A stretch of 64,000 nt of DNA from Cinnamomum chago (lineage: Eukaryota; Streptophyta; Magnoliopsida; Laurales; Lauraceae). The translations under genes were made by a program, and so were the position numbers. The notes below the pieces were generated by a model. It did no database searches. It was not told the origin of the DNA and saw only the letters and a program-made list of their open reading frames with translations. The stretch covers positions 23,042,001 through 23,106,000 of the forward strand of contig CP142453.1 of assembly GCA_038049695.1 (NCBI GenBank), given 5' to 3'. Shown piece after piece: positions 35,455 through 48,436 of this stretch. The stretch's first letter is position 1. Each line of letters begins with the position of its first letter.

Positions 35455-38400
35455 ATGAATTTGGATCAACTGAGGATTTGGGCCAATGATCTGCAATTGT
35501 CAAGTGGTTCAAGTGATCAGGTAAATATACAATTCTTTGATTATTTCAGAAAATAATTTTTATTAATTGCAGATGCTTAAGTGAATGTATATTGTTGTCA
35601 GGATGATATTCTCAGAAACGAAATAATACAAGAAGACGAAAATGTGGATGAAAATGTTACAAACGAATTTTCTACCGACATGGTATGATATTAATTCAAT
35701 TCCAATTATGTTTTATTTTGTCAATTTTTAATTAAATATTAGTTAATTTCTAACAGAATTAATACATTTTTAGGTATTCAATTCGCGCCAATCTCTAATT
35801 GATTGGATTCAAAATACTGGACGCAATTTAGGATATATCATTGTCATTAAAAGATCAGAGACTAGTATAATCGGGAAAAGTCCTAGACTGTTGTTCCAAT
35901 GTGATCGCGGTGGCACATACAGAAGCAATAACACTTCCACGAAGGTTACAGGCACCAAGAAAATTGATTGTCCTTTTAGAGTAAAAGGGGTGAAACTAAA
36001 AACAAGTGATGACTGGATGGCTAGGGTGGTATGTGGAACACATAACCATGCCCCTGCATCATATATGGAGGGACATCCATACCCCGGTCGGCTTTCTGAA
36101 TCCGAAATCCAGTTGATGGAATTTCTGTCTACGAAAAATGTGAAGCCACGAGATATCTTGACATCGTTAAAGAAGCAGAATCCGGACAACGTGTCTACCA
36201 GTAAGACCATATACAATGCACGGCAGAAATTTCGAACTGCAGAGAAAGCCGGTAAAACTCAGATGCAAGTTGTCATGTCATTCCTACAACGTGAAGGGTA
36301 CATTTTCGAGAGTCGAACAAATGTTGTAACCAATGAGCTTGAAGATTTATTCTTCGCACATCCAGGATCATTAGAGCGATGGCGCGCATTCCCGCACGTG
36401 TTATTAATGGATGCAACATATAAAACAAACAGGTACATAATATGTCACTCTAGATATTTGTGTCATATATTGATTTAGCAAAATTAAAAAAACTAGAAGT
36501 TTTAACATATCTGTGTCTTAAACCAACAGGTACAGGATGCCTCTCCTTGAGATTGTCGGCGTGACTGCAACTAATATGACATTTTGCATAGCATTTGTGT
36601 TCATGCACTCAGAAAAAGTGTTCAATTATACTTGGGCTTTAAGGTGTCTACAGTCAACAATGGATGGATGCACTAGTCCACGAGTTATTGTCACGGACAG
36701 AGAGTTGGCTTTGATGAATGCGTCTGCCCAGGTATTTCCCGATGCTAAGAAATTACTCTGTAGGTGGCACATTTATAGGAGTATTTTGAGCAAGTGCAGG
36801 CCATCAATAACAAATAACAAATCTTGGAATGCATTCTACAAAATGTGGAATATGTTGTTGGACTCTGAATCTGAGAATGCTTATGTGTGCAAATTGGCGG
36901 ACCTTGAGGTAGTGTTACAAAACTTTCCAGGTGTGATTAATTATCTTAAGGATGTATGGTTGACACCGTATAAGGAGATGTTTATATCCGCCTGGACAGA
37001 CAGATATCTGCATTTTGGAAACCAGACAACTAATAGAGTCGAGAGCCAACATTCGAAGTTGAAACAATACTTGGAGTCATCACAGTCAGATTTGGAGACA
37101 TCGCTGTTGTTTATTCACCAAGTCATCCAATCACAGGACATAGCTATCAAAGCGAGTATTGAGCAAAGCAGAACTATCGTCCAACATCGATTCAATGTAC
37201 CGCACTTCCAGGAATTATGTGGTTTCGTTTCAAGCCATGCATTGCATCTGATTTTGAAGGAATTTGAGCGGTCTGTGGATGTCGGAGACGTTTCCTACAA
37301 ATGCGTATGTCGACTTCGTACGAGCTACGGACTGCCATGTGCGCACGAGCAAGCAATATATTTGAACGATGGTCGTCCCATACCAATCGATTCCATAGAT
37401 AAATTTTGGAGAAAACTTGATTTATCACCGTGTGTGTCTCTTCAAGACGATGACATCGATTGTGACGCTGAGCTACAAGTGTTCACGGAACAGTATAAAC
37501 AACAAACAAGGCATGGTAAATTCAGTCTTTTAAGGAAGTTGAGGGAGATAATCACACCATCAACAACTTCAATTCGTGAACCTGCTGTTAAGATGAATAC
37601 TCGTGGACGCCCCTCCTCGAAAAAAAAAGTTGCAACAAATACTCGCGTTAATCCGTCTGCGTTAGTGTTCGTTGAGTCTGATTCCCTTCATTCTCGGGAA
37701 CCAAACAGAAACAGTTATTCGTTTGGAGGCCCCGACTCGAATGACAGGGAAGACATATCAACTGATGCTAATACGGATACATTTGAGTTTGTTCAGCCAG
37801 ATATTTTCCAGTTTCAGGAACCAGCGAGACACAGTTGCTCCTCTATTTACAACTACTCTGTACATGCCTATGTTCGCCAGTTTCCACCTATACTGCATCC
37901 TTACACTATGCATGTACAAGACGTAAAACCCGATGGAAATTGCGGATTTCGGGCGATAGCTGTCTGTCTTGGTCTTCGCGAAGATGCATGGGCTACTATC
38001 CGGTATAATTTAATAGAAGAGTTGCACACATTTAGAACACAGTATGTTGCAATATTTGGTAGTGGTGACCAATGGACTCGTGTTTACAACTCACTGAACT
38101 TTTTTGCATTAGATAGAGTAGCACCGATTGAGCATTGGATGACCATGCCAGACATGGGCCTCTTAATTGCTTCGAAGTTCAATGTGATATTACACGTTTT
38201 AAGTCCTGCACAGAGCTTTACGTATTTGCCACTTCGATCTACTCCACCACCGTCGTATCAACATGTTGCTATCGCTATCGGGTTCGTAAATAATAATCAC
38301 TATGTCCAGGTTGCATTGACAGATGATTATCCGATGCCTCCCATTATGCCTCAATGGGTTCACTTCAGGCATGATTGTGCAGCTGCATGGGCTACCCCGT

Positions 38401-38477
38401 ATGCGGAGCGCATTAATGCGTTCATGCAGTATACGCGTTCTATGTTTCCTTTTGAAACCATTGTGTTGAAAGATTAG
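35455..38477 (+). CDS. Mutator-like (MULE) transposase fused to a C-terminal OTU cysteine protease domain, 917 aa in 4 exons
   Basis: Exons 35455-35520, 35602-35682, 35774-36432 and 36530-38477 join at GT/AG borders into one 917-residue frame without stops. Residues ~85-145 form a FAR1/WRKY-GCM1-like zinc-binding region (FQCDRGG, DCPFR, THNHAP). The MULE transposase core has Asp262 (LLMDATYKTN), Asp325 (VIVTDRE), the CRWH motif (346-349) and Glu440 (NRVES). A SWIM zinc finger follows (Cys527, Cys529, Cys539, His541). The last ~190 residues are an OTU fold with Asp737 and Cys740 (KPDGNCGFRA) and His859 (NNHYVQV). By family, the N-terminal part cuts and inserts DNA. The OTU part would remove ubiquitin-like modifiers, but its target is unknown. 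Either a recently mobile element or a retained gene. Confidence 0.9.
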
Positions 38478-38530
38478 GAATGTAACATGTATTAAGATAT
38501 TTGAATAAATTTATTTTAAATATCTAAGAC
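38478..38530 (+). terminator. Probable 3' UTR and poly(A) signal of the MULE-OTU gene
   Basis: GAATAAATT at about 38502 provides an AATAAA signal 25 bases after the stop codon. Confidence 0.5.
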
Positions 38531-41220
38531 CTTTTCTTTTTTTCTTTTGTCATTTAGTGCCTTTCAAGGGTAGTCAAATTGTCATTTTGATGTCGCAATT
38601 GAAATTTTCATCCAGTAGTCAGTGGACCGGATGATGTTCAATTGAAAAAGTCAAAATCATTATCAACTACCATTCTCCAATGCTAATGGTGAAGAATCTC
38701 CTATATATACTATTTCCCCAAACGTATCATGATGTATATAACCAGTATCTACTGGAAATATTTTAAAATATAATCCCTACATGCATATATAGTGACAAAG
38801 TTGGCAGTATTTTAGAATATCCTTGTATCTATTTAATATTATTTCCTTGCTTTATATTACTATTCTTGGAATAATGTCACAGCACTGAAATCATCGTAAC
38901 AGAATGCAACATCTCAAAATCAAAATTTCAAAAGAAAGCCAACCTCTGCATCGTCAAGATGGTTGAAACCTATGGATTAGACCATTAGGACATGGGTTTG
39001 AGATATGGAACTGAAGGAAAAAAAAAAAAAAAAGGTTGAAACCTATAGTTCAGGCCATTTAGGTCATGGATTCAAGATATGGCACCAAGAAACAAACCAT
39101 TAGGTCATAGTTTTGAGATATGACACCAACAAACAACAAAATTTCATAGGAAAGGAAAAATGAAAGGAAAACCTATTAACTTATCTCCAACATATTTGAA
39201 TTTAATTTAAAACTATCTCATTTTGCATGACTTTCCAAACGTTATCTCTCGCTAAAAATCCAATATTTGAAATGTCCTAACAATTCTTTATACAATACAA
39301 TAAATTCTCCAAAAATCCATTTACACAAAATTGCCTGATAAGGGTCAGATTGCCAGTTCACTTCTCATGGTAGGGTTCAATGTACAAATGTGTTTCCATG
39401 GGGAGAAATTAAAATATACATTGTGGTGAGTCAAGGTTGGATCAGTACTCAACGGTGTGATGATGGTAATCCTACGTTATAGGTGGCAGGACTACTATTA
39501 TAACACTTAATTGATTTGAAATGACCCGGTTGACCACTTCACAATCTTGCCTGTGGAAATGTGGAGGAGTGAAAAGACTGATGTGCAGTCTATATTCTAA
39601 TAGGCATTTAGAGTGGGTTTAAATAGTAAGTAGGTTGGGTGCATTTAGAATACCCCAATAAATTTTCTTTTTTTTCTATTTAAACAATCAGAGGTCGTCA
39701 CATGTGGGCCAGAAGAAAGTGAAAAGTAATTTTTCTTTCTTCCACCTTCCCTTTCACCCTCCCTTTCATCCCCACACGTCAGCCTTGATTCCCGGTTTGG
39801 AAGAAACAGCAACCGGATCCTCTTGTTGATCCTCTTGTTGATTGATCTAATAATCTAATAAAGTGAATCATTAAAAGTCAACATGCTTTGTCCTTTTTAT
39901 AATAGTTTATAAGGAAATGACAGATTTTAAAGGTGAAGAACAGTACACAACTGGAGATAAAAAGGTAGAAAAGAAACTAGCCACCATGTGAAAATCACAT
40001 AATTTAAATTTTTTCGACAGCATACATGGAAAGGTGCAATTTGAAATTTCATGTTTGAGCTCATGCACAGGCCAACCCAAGCTTGAGCCAAGCCTGAAGC
40101 CTGGGTGATATGATTAGTATATAATGTATTTTTTTGTGAGAAACTATATATTATTATATATGTAGGATTACACATAATTGAATACCCCAAAATCATATCT
40201 ATAATGAGTTCTTTCAATCATACTATTCACTTGTGATTGAGCATGCGTCATAGTGGCTCCCACAAGGGCACAATATATTATATATTTACATTTTGATGTG
40301 GGCCAGGACATGCCAAAGTTGCATCCAAAGCACCATTGTCCCATATGGCCAAGAAAAGAAATCACCATTCACCATTCACCGAGTGATAAGCATAAGCAAA
40401 TGGCATGTGCCCAAGAAAATGTGACTCAGCAAGATGTTGCGGGTGTGTGGAGAAGTGCACACTCGAAAGATGAATAAATATCGAAACAAGTAAAGAGGAA
40501 ATTTTATCACTATGTTAAAAAAGTGATAGAAGGCTCATATCTATTATGCTTAGTAATTATTTACATCCATGTCAGGTGCACCTTTTTTTTTTGGCGGATC
40601 ATCAATCTGCAGGGAAAAAAAATAGTCACCATAGCTCTCCTATATTGGACATATATCTCAAATGAGTTTCTCCTAAATCAACATCTATTGACGACACTCC
40701 TAAGTGCTTTGGAAAGCAAGCATTTTCATTCCATCTTTTCTGCTTTTACCATACATCAATCTTAACAATCTCAATCTTGCTACACTAATTTTGTGTATAG
40801 AAGACCAATAGCAATACTACTTATATTTTTGAAGTGTTGACCTCTGTCAATATTATAGTGACTAAATTTTCTTCATTTACTTATTTGATTTTTAATATAT
40901 ATACACCTGTGCTTTAAGCACAATTGTCAAGATAGTGATTGACCAATTGACACAGCATTATTGCCTTCCAAGTTGAAATGTGCACGATTCTTTTATTATG
41001 CTAATGTGATTTTAGGAATGAAAGTGAGAATCTCCCAAATTATGCTTATAATTAATTTACATGAATGGTGGAACTATTATGAGAAAATAACAATTAAGTG
41101 TCAAGGGTTTGGGACAATGATTGTTTCCCTAGTAACAAGTCTAGAAGTTGAAGGATCAATGACAATGCTTGAATAGGAATGCAAACTTAGGTGGAGCTAG
41201 AATGGTAGGCAAATGAATTG
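38531..41220. other. Spacer with a degenerate tandem repeat
   Basis: GGTTGAAACCTAT-containing units recur at 38959, 39034 and partly 39104, separated by an A run (39018-39033). No terminal inverted repeat of the MULE was recognised here or upstream. No gene seen; small frames near 39930-40480 show no recognisable domain. Confidence 0.35.

Positions 41221-41222
<2 letters not shown>

Positions 41223-41252
<30 letters not shown>
41223..41252. repeat. (TA)n microsatellite
   Basis: About 14 TA repeats. Confidence 0.9.
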
Positions 41253-41254
<2 letters not shown>

Positions 41255-41261
41255 GTGGGAC

Positions 41262-41310
41262 TGGGACCTAAAAAAGCCTACACAAGTGGGAAGAGAAAGC
41301 CCACACTACA
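41262..41310 (-). repeat. Fragment of SINE-like family 2
   Basis: CCTACACAAGTGGGAAGAG and AAAGCCCACAC are the reverse complement of the middle of the 50285 copy and match 5395-5445. Confidence 0.35.
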
Positions 41311-44173
41311 AAGCGTCTCTTTTCGGTTGGCGGGTTGAATGGCTACACTGCACTTCGGACTCGGAAGTGTCAAACTAACCCTACCTAAGAACAAAATAGT
41401 GTAAACTCATATCCTGGTTTAACTAGCGGTAGCTACTACAAAAAAAAAAAAGGAAAAAAAAAAGAATGAAAAAAAAAAGGATTTATTTGAATGGGTGTAG
41501 AGGGACTTCAAGGCTGTAAACTGGGGGCCAAGAGTTTTTATTTGAGTGGGGTAGATCCAAACAAGTAGTTGGATTTTGGGCATTGACCATGATTTTCAAG
41601 TGGGTTTTGGGGACGGACCCATGAGTTTTATGTGGGTTTTGAAAGTGGACCCAAGATTTTTATTTGTGCTTTAGAAGCAGACTCGAGTCCGAGGGCGACC
41701 GAACACAAATCTATATATGTAGGTCTGCTGCTGGCTGTATCAGTTGAAAGTTGAAACAAAAAATATAGCCACAATGAGAAAAATAAACTTGAAAAACTGA
41801 AAGCTTTAGATCTTTATATATTATTGTGCGAGGTGTAATTTGAACCCTCTTTCATGATATAACAATGGAGGTAAAAGAAGTTTAAGATAAGCTTAGGATA
41901 TTTTCGAAACAAGATAAAAAAGGGTCTCTATCATGTTAGCGAACTTTCATGAGCCAAGCCTGGACCATGTGAGTGTTTGCCCACGGTCACTATAAGTAGA
42001 CCTATCACAGTCTGCCACATGGGCCATGATAGGTCCACTTGCGGGTCGCTGTGAGTCAAAACCCTCGATTCTGATTCTCAGATGCTGTTCGATACACGTC
42101 CGCTTCAGTCCCATATTAATGGAATGATGGATATGACCATAGACCCAAAAAAAAAAAAAAAAAAACTCAACTCAGCTGTGTCAACTCAACTTGGAAGGCA
42201 TCAAATAAAACTAGTCTGCCGGAATTTGCCAAAAATTTGATCAAGAGTCACTCGAAATTACTCTACTCGATGTGTGGTTAATTACGATGACGGTTTTGAA
42301 ACAAACTTGAAACTCAAACTCGACTCGAAATGCTATCAAGTTGAGTAATCAACTGAGTCATGCGGGGTGAACTCGACTGATTCGTTTGACGCTGAGGCCG
42401 GTCTTAAGTGTAGTGGAATTTTAAAGCAGTGCCTGAAATGGTAGGTGTGGGGAGCTGCTGGGCGAACGCGTGAGTACTGAAAGAGTTAGTTGAAGTGAGA
42501 GAGGGCGTGCTTTGAAGGATAGATGGAAATACATTAGATGCATTGAGAGAGACTTTTGCGGTCCACGAAAACTCCTGGAAAACGATTTGTTTGGTTTCAA
42601 GGTCGTGTACAAAGCATGTGCACATATTGGGACTTCTTGTCGGCTTCTTCACCTTGCTCCATCACATGCTCTTTCATAGGCTCGGGCTTTGTTTTTTTTT
42701 GTTTGTTTGGTTGTTTGTTTATTTTAAAGCTTTGTGTTCATTTGTTACAACGTGGCCCGCTTATAATTAATCTTTACCCTGATGAGAAAAAAAATGACAG
42801 CAGAAGCTCTTATTGGGTCCTTGTTAGCTCAAATTTCTACATGTCTCATTATTTGGATACACCTGCTTGGTTTGTGAGTTTTCAAGAATTCATGCTTTAA
42901 ACTTGGATTTTGGGCTTATAGGATTAACTCCACATTCCTAAGTATCAAGTTTTTATTTAATGCCCAAGAGTATTTCAGCATTTGCAAATCTAGTCGAGTG
43001 ACAACATTTGAAAATTTTAGGTCACGATTGTTAACCAAATCTTTAGGGAAAAAATTTTTAGTCTCCCTAAAGTTGTAGTAAATCCATATTTGACAATTGT
43101 AAATTCCTAAGGATTTAGGCGAAGGGAAATCTTCATTTGATAGGATTTTCAGATACTACCATCCAATGAGATTTGAAAATTCTCACTTAAGTGAATTTGC
43201 ACACCAAACCCTATTTTTCGCAGTCATATTCATCAATATACACCAATATCAATGTGAAATTCTCAACTATACAAACCCGCAGCGAGCAATCCTTGTTCTA
43301 GTGGTAGTGCCAAATCATAAGATCTATGAATTCCTCATATGTTACCAAACAAGTGCTTAGGTATCTCTCAAAGAGGAATTCTCAAATATCCTTTAAAGAA
43401 ACAAAAGGTGCCCTTACACTTATTAGGGCATGTTTTCATAAAAAGGGGATTTCACGGTACAGTTGTTTTGCTGCAACACTTTTTCAGGAAAGAAGAAAAA
43501 CTAAATTGTCTGATTCTATGATAGAAAGAAATTTGAATTTCTTTATGGGGGAGGGGAGTTTAACTCTTGGAGGAAAAAATATTGACTGAAAATCCTCATC
43601 TTACATAATCATAACCTTACAATTCATATATAAATCGTTCGTTTAAATGGGTGAGATCTGCGAACCACCCAAACCCCTTATTGGGCAGATTCAATAGTAG
43701 TTTTGACTGGTTTTGAAATGGATTCATTGGCCTGCCCTCACCCAGTCCACCTCTTTAATGACCTACTTACATATTAAGTAATAAATTTTATAAAACAAAA
43801 AAAGATTTTTAAGTACTCAATATTCCTCTTAAATAAAGTGTAGTACACTAGTTGTAACAATCTTCTCATATCCATATCCATCATGGATGGGGTGCTGTGG
43901 TATCACATATTCCATACAAGTCATAAGGCAAGGTGGTAGAGGCCAATTGTGAATCGAGGCATTTATAGCTATGTTTATAGCCCGACCTTAACGAAATTAA
44001 ACAAACAATGGAGATATGAACATGACCTACATCGAGCTTGTTAGATCAAATATGTGAATTGCTCGTCGATGGAATATCCTCCAGTTCACAACGCGTCACA
44101 TCACATCATTGATTTGTGGCACTGCAGGCATGGATAGTTAGGATTTAGAAAACTTGACAATAACCTATGACTA
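41311..44173. other. Spacer, no gene recognised
   Basis: Contains A-rich runs (41442-41480, 42147-42165) and no convincing coding region on either strand. Confidence 0.35.
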
Positions 44174-44665
44174 GAGCTGTCAATCATGTTGTGTTAACAA
44201 ATTCGGGTTAAAATCACCTCAATCCGTACACAACCCATTAATTTAACGGGTCATAATATTCAACCCGAACACGATCCATTAATTAATTTAACGGGTTATA
44301 CGATCCAATCCGTTAAGTAATTAAGTCATTTTGAAAATTAAAAATAAATTTATAAAAAAAATATATATGGAGAAGAATATATAAGCCACATGAAACTTTA
44401 AGTGAAGATCTCGATTGGATCCCACCTAAAGCCCCACTATAAAACAATAAATTTTAATTTCTTATTTATGAATATAAATTAATTCTAGCTATACTTAGGG
44501 ATTAAAATAATTTTAACGGATTAAGCGGATTGTTAACAGGTTATTAGTTTAATTCGTACACGACTCGTTAACTTAATGTGTTAATGGGTCTGACCAGTTA
44601 ATGATCCAAACCCATTAAGAACTCACCCGAATTCGTTAATATCATGTGAGTTTGTATCATGTTAA
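44174..44665. mobile_element. Degenerate hAT-type repeat (GCTGTCAAT end)
   Basis: The left end TAGAGCTGTCAATCATGT and the recurrent TTAACGGGT/ACCCGTTAA-type words are those of a common plant hAT MITE. The right boundary is uncertain because no clear inverted end was found; 44665 is where the words stop. Confidence 0.5.
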
Positions 44666-44684
44666 CGGATGCTGTAGTATTTTC

Positions 44685-44841
44685 ACTGCAGTACCAATGG
44701 CACAGTCGCCCATGTATTTAACTATTACAAATATGAAGTCGTCGGTTCAAGTCAAGTCACTTTACAGTGAAAGGGGAGAAAAGAGTTCATTACACTTAAG
44801 TCACTTTACAGTGAAAGGGGAGAAAAGAGTTCATTACACTT
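44685..44841 (+). mobile_element. Possible tRNA-derived SINE with 44-bp tandem duplication
   Basis: TGGCACAGTCGCC (44698) fits box A and GGTTCAAGTC (44744) fits box B at a plausible spacing. Immediately after box B a 44-bp unit (AAGTCACTTTACAGTGAAAG...) is exactly duplicated (44754-44797, 44798-44841). No poly(A) tail is clear. Confidence 0.35.
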
Positions 44842-46259
44842 AATACGCTGGTGGTGACTGAGAAAGGCAATGAGAGTTGGGTAAAATGCCTGCACTATTG
44901 TTTCTCGCACAATAATGCACGTCAGAAGTGGTAGCCGTCAGCTCAGAATAATTCAGTTGGTGGCACTTAAAACTTGTGAGGACTGAGGAGCATCACATGG
45001 TGACTGGATTTCATCTGGCCTGGCTGGTGATATATAGTTTTGAATTACACTTGTACTTCACCAGTAATTGAAGATGCATGAAGCCTGTACTGAAAGGTCA
45101 ACCAATGATTTGACCACATACTCAGAATATTCAGTGCATATACGATTTGGAGGAGGACGTCCAACTACTGACAAATGGTCTTCTAACAATTGTGCAGAAG
45201 TGTCCAAATACTGTTGGTATTTTGAAACGGATCCCCTTTTGGGTCTGAACAGAAAAACGGTTGGGCCACTCGGGGGTGCTATATGAGGGAGAGATGTTAT
45301 ATCAATGACATCTCATCTCCTCCTAAAAAAAAGATCTTTTCCAAGTGTCACCCCCCAATTGATCCAAATAGGGAAGTTCCTTGGTTTTTTCATCTTTCTT
45401 GGGCACTTGGCATATTTTTAAGGATCTACTTGTCCATTAGATATTTAGAAGAATGGTTGATCAGCCATCTAGTGACCACATCAATTGGATGATGTGACCA
45501 CATCAATTGGATGATATGATCCATCTTATTCAAAAGTTATGAAATAGCATGAAAGGAGAAGGGAGATTATGGGCGCCATAGGAACCCTAGCATATTTAAT
45601 TAGAAATTATGCTTTGTTTCTTAGGAACAAGGGCTCTGCCGGTTGTTTTCGAAATTTTGTAATTTTTCATAGTACTTATCTTCTTTTTTATTTTCTTTTA
45701 TTAATCTTAATGTGATATTTAATTTTAATTTATTTTATAAGTGAATTACCCAAACGGGCTCTAAACCCTAGCCGAGCCTGATCAAGTAAGTATTTTGCAA
45801 AATGGGTTTGGTTCCGTGCTGACAAATCAAGCCAGTAGGCTGAAGAAACTCTCATACTATTAGCCCCAATAACTAAACAAGCTAACTTGAGGCAGGCCTA
45901 CCAACCTGCCGATACGCTTTTCAAAAAAAAAGAAGGGGGTTTTAGATCCGACAAACTAATTAATTGAATCTGATTTTCAGGACACATCTGATCAACAATC
46001 AGGTGGGTCCAATGGATCACATGAACACGCCACATGCTCTCTATCATGGAAACGAAGAGAGATATGAGGCTACAAAAGGCCCAGACTGCGTCGGTTCATG
46101 TGGTGGGGGGCAGTGGAGGGCACACTAGCATAGTAGGAGGCCCCGAGTTGGTTTTTTGCTTTATTAAAAGGACTGTCTCAATTTCTCTATGCCACGAGGC
46201 CCACTACAACAACCCTTGGTGTCCCTTTGCTTTTATTTTAGCACGTTCTTCTTACTAGT
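44842..46259. other. Spacer upstream of MYB B
   Basis: Holds an exact 22-bp tandem duplication at 45472-45515 (GTGACCACATCAATTGGATG...). The block ATATCAATGACATCTC near 45299 is shared with the MITE at 50991, so a relative of that element is likely at about 45225-45370. No gene seen. Confidence 0.4.
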
Positions 46260-46500
46260 TGCAACGTCGCAGTATTATATATACACCTTTAGTTTCGGTG
46301 TATCATAGATGTCTCCCCCTCTCTATTATATAATGTATTAGATGAGAAAGCTCTCATGAGCTAAGGGGCATCCACATTCTCGGGAGCCCATCCACAGTCT
46401 CGGGAGCCCCCCAAAAGAGCTGACCGTACTCCATATTTTCTCCTCTTCCTACAACTCTAACGGCAATTCACTGTAGAGAGAGAGAGAGAGAGAGATAGAG
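46260..46500 (+). promoter_or_regulatory. Promoter and leader region of MYB gene B
   Basis: TATTATATATACACC at 46273 and CTATTATATAATG at 46322 are both TATA-like. The leader ends in a GA microsatellite (46476-46500) directly before the ATG, as in MYB A. A short repeat CATCCACANTCTCGGGAGCC occurs twice at 46369 and 46389. Confidence 0.45.
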
Positions 46501-46866
46501 ATGGGTAGGAGACCATGTTGCACAAAGGAGGGGGTGAATAGAGGAGCATGGTCTGTCCAAGAAGATAGAATTCTAACTAGTTACATTAAGACCCATGGGG
46601 AAGGAAAATGGAGAGACCTTCCCAAGAGAGCAGGTGAAGACTTGTGTCTAGCTCTAGCTAATTTTCAACATTAGTCACATTTTTTTTGTATTATATTTTT
46701 AGGACTAACCACAGAGAAAAATTGATGGGTTTGCAGGGTTGAGACGCTGCGGTAAGAGTTGTCGGCTCCGGTGGCTGAACTACCTCCGCCCTGATATCAA
46801 GAGAGGCAACATTTCTCCTGAAGAGGAAGATCTCATCATCAGACTACACAAGCTCTTAGGCAACAG

Positions 46867-46952
<86 letters not shown>

Positions 46953-47806
46953 TGAGGGATCAGATCTGATCTCTGGTAGATTTGGAGCTTTCCCTTCCTT
47001 CATGTTAGACTTAAAGAGGAAGGCTCTAGCTAAAGATCCTTGTCGATTTGATGCACCATTAGGCTGGATTATTCAGCTTTGAAAGTCTGGCACAGTAGTA
47101 GAGTATTGGTGTGGTGGCATTTTTAATACAGATGATATGTTTTTTCTAAGATCAGAACAAATCATAAGGTACTAAAATGAGGAATATTTGGAACTTTTTT
47201 AGGTGGTCGTTGATCGCTGGACGTTTGCCCGGGCGAACAGACAACGAAATAAAGAACTACTGGAATACATGCCTGAGCAAGAGGACGAAAGACTATTCAT
47301 CTAAACCACACATCCAACACCACAACAACAAAAAATCGCAGGAGAGGAGACCTTCCAAAGAGACATTAGAGGAGCCATTGACAGACAGTGGACCCCACCA
47401 AGCGATCAGAACCAAGGCAGTAAGATGCACTAAGGTCTTCCTCCCACCACCACAAGGAGAACCCATGGGCCAGAATGACTTGGATCCTGGATACAACGAA
47501 ATCCCGCCGTTGATTTCTCCATCTGAAGATGATTGCTTGAATTTCCTGATGGATTTCGATATGGGGGAAATTTTCGTATCTGATATACTAAACTCGGATT
47601 TGATCATTCAAGCATGTGGTGATGATATGCAAGAGAAGAGCAATGTCACTTGTGGAGATGAAGCCGGGCCCAACCCATCATCAGACCCTGACGATCACTT
47701 ATCTTTCAGCGAAGCATTGCTTGATGATTGGAGGGAAAGCAAGTCCATCCAAGATGGTGTTGATTTAGAGCTCGGAATGTTGAATCTTCCTCAGATGATT
47801 AACTGA
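46501..47806 (+). CDS. R2R3-MYB transcription factor B (subgroup 5, TT2/PA2-like), 288 aa in 3 exons
   Basis: Exons 46501-46633, 46737-46866 and 47203-47806 join to an intact 288-residue frame starting [17 protein letters not shown]. Exon 1 and 2 lengths are identical to MYB A, and the MYB repeats differ from A at only a few residues. The bHLH-binding signature is complete at residues 76-95. The C-terminal motif [15 protein letters not shown] lies near residue 155, and LDDWRES close to the end. Intron 1 is 103 bp and intron 2 is 336 bp, beginning with a 79-nt CT run. Function is inferred from the family: nuclear activator of flavonoid or proanthocyanidin genes with bHLH and WD40 partners. It appears to be a duplicate of A, about 34 kb away in the same orientation. 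Confidence 0.93.
46870..46948. repeat. (CT)n microsatellite at the intron 2 donor of MYB B
   Basis: About 39 CT repeats beginning three bases inside the intron. MYB A has only about 10 repeats at the same place (12213-12232). Both are followed by CATATG. Confidence 0.95.
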
Positions 47807-48125
47807 ATTATAAACTAATTCTACTCATCCTTTTTATGAGGATATGATTATTCCATGTGAATAGAAGACTACATATTTCCTAGTCCTGCATTAAATAAAA
47901 GAAGTTAAGGAAGTTTGGCACCAGAAATAGACCCCATGAATCATTTTCATCATTTTCCATTTTGAATATGAGGTTGGCATTACAGCTAAGACCGATCATA
48001 GCTTTTATTTTGTTGAATTGGTGTTTTAGATTGACAAAATGGCCAAAAAACAATCAAAGCTGTGGGGTCTCACCAATCAGTTCTCCTTGATTCAGACATA
48101 TATGTTGTCAAAAATACTCGTACCA

Positions 48126-48436
48126 GGTCTGTTTCGGTGGGGCTTTAATAATGGAGTTGAGTGGAGTAAATATTATTTTGAAGAAATAATAAAATATAAG
48201 TGGATTACGATGGTATTTTGATTTTAGTTGTTTGTCATGGAATCTTTTTTACTTTTTTTTAATTGAAAAGTTGAGTTTTTTTGTCTTTTAGTGGAGAAAT
48301 GAAGTTACTTTTTGACTTTTTTTGAAAAAATATGGTGGGAAATTTGAATTATAGTACTTTCGATGGGATTTTTTTTATAGAAATGGAGCTTTACCTTACT
48401 TGACTCTAATAGTAGAATTGCCAAACATGCCCGAAA
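48126..48436. mobile_element. MITE, family 3 copy A
   Basis: Contains GGATTACGATGGTATTTTGA, TGGAATCTTTTTTACTTTTT and an end CTTTACCTTACTTGACTCTA. These blocks recur at 49266-49580 in the same orientation and at 48731-49020 inverted. Non-coding. Confidence 0.6.

Noticed and set aside
42404..42900. Overlapping small open frames on both strands
   Set aside because: No recognisable domain, no splice logic and no similarity between strands; likely chance frames in moderately GC-rich DNA.
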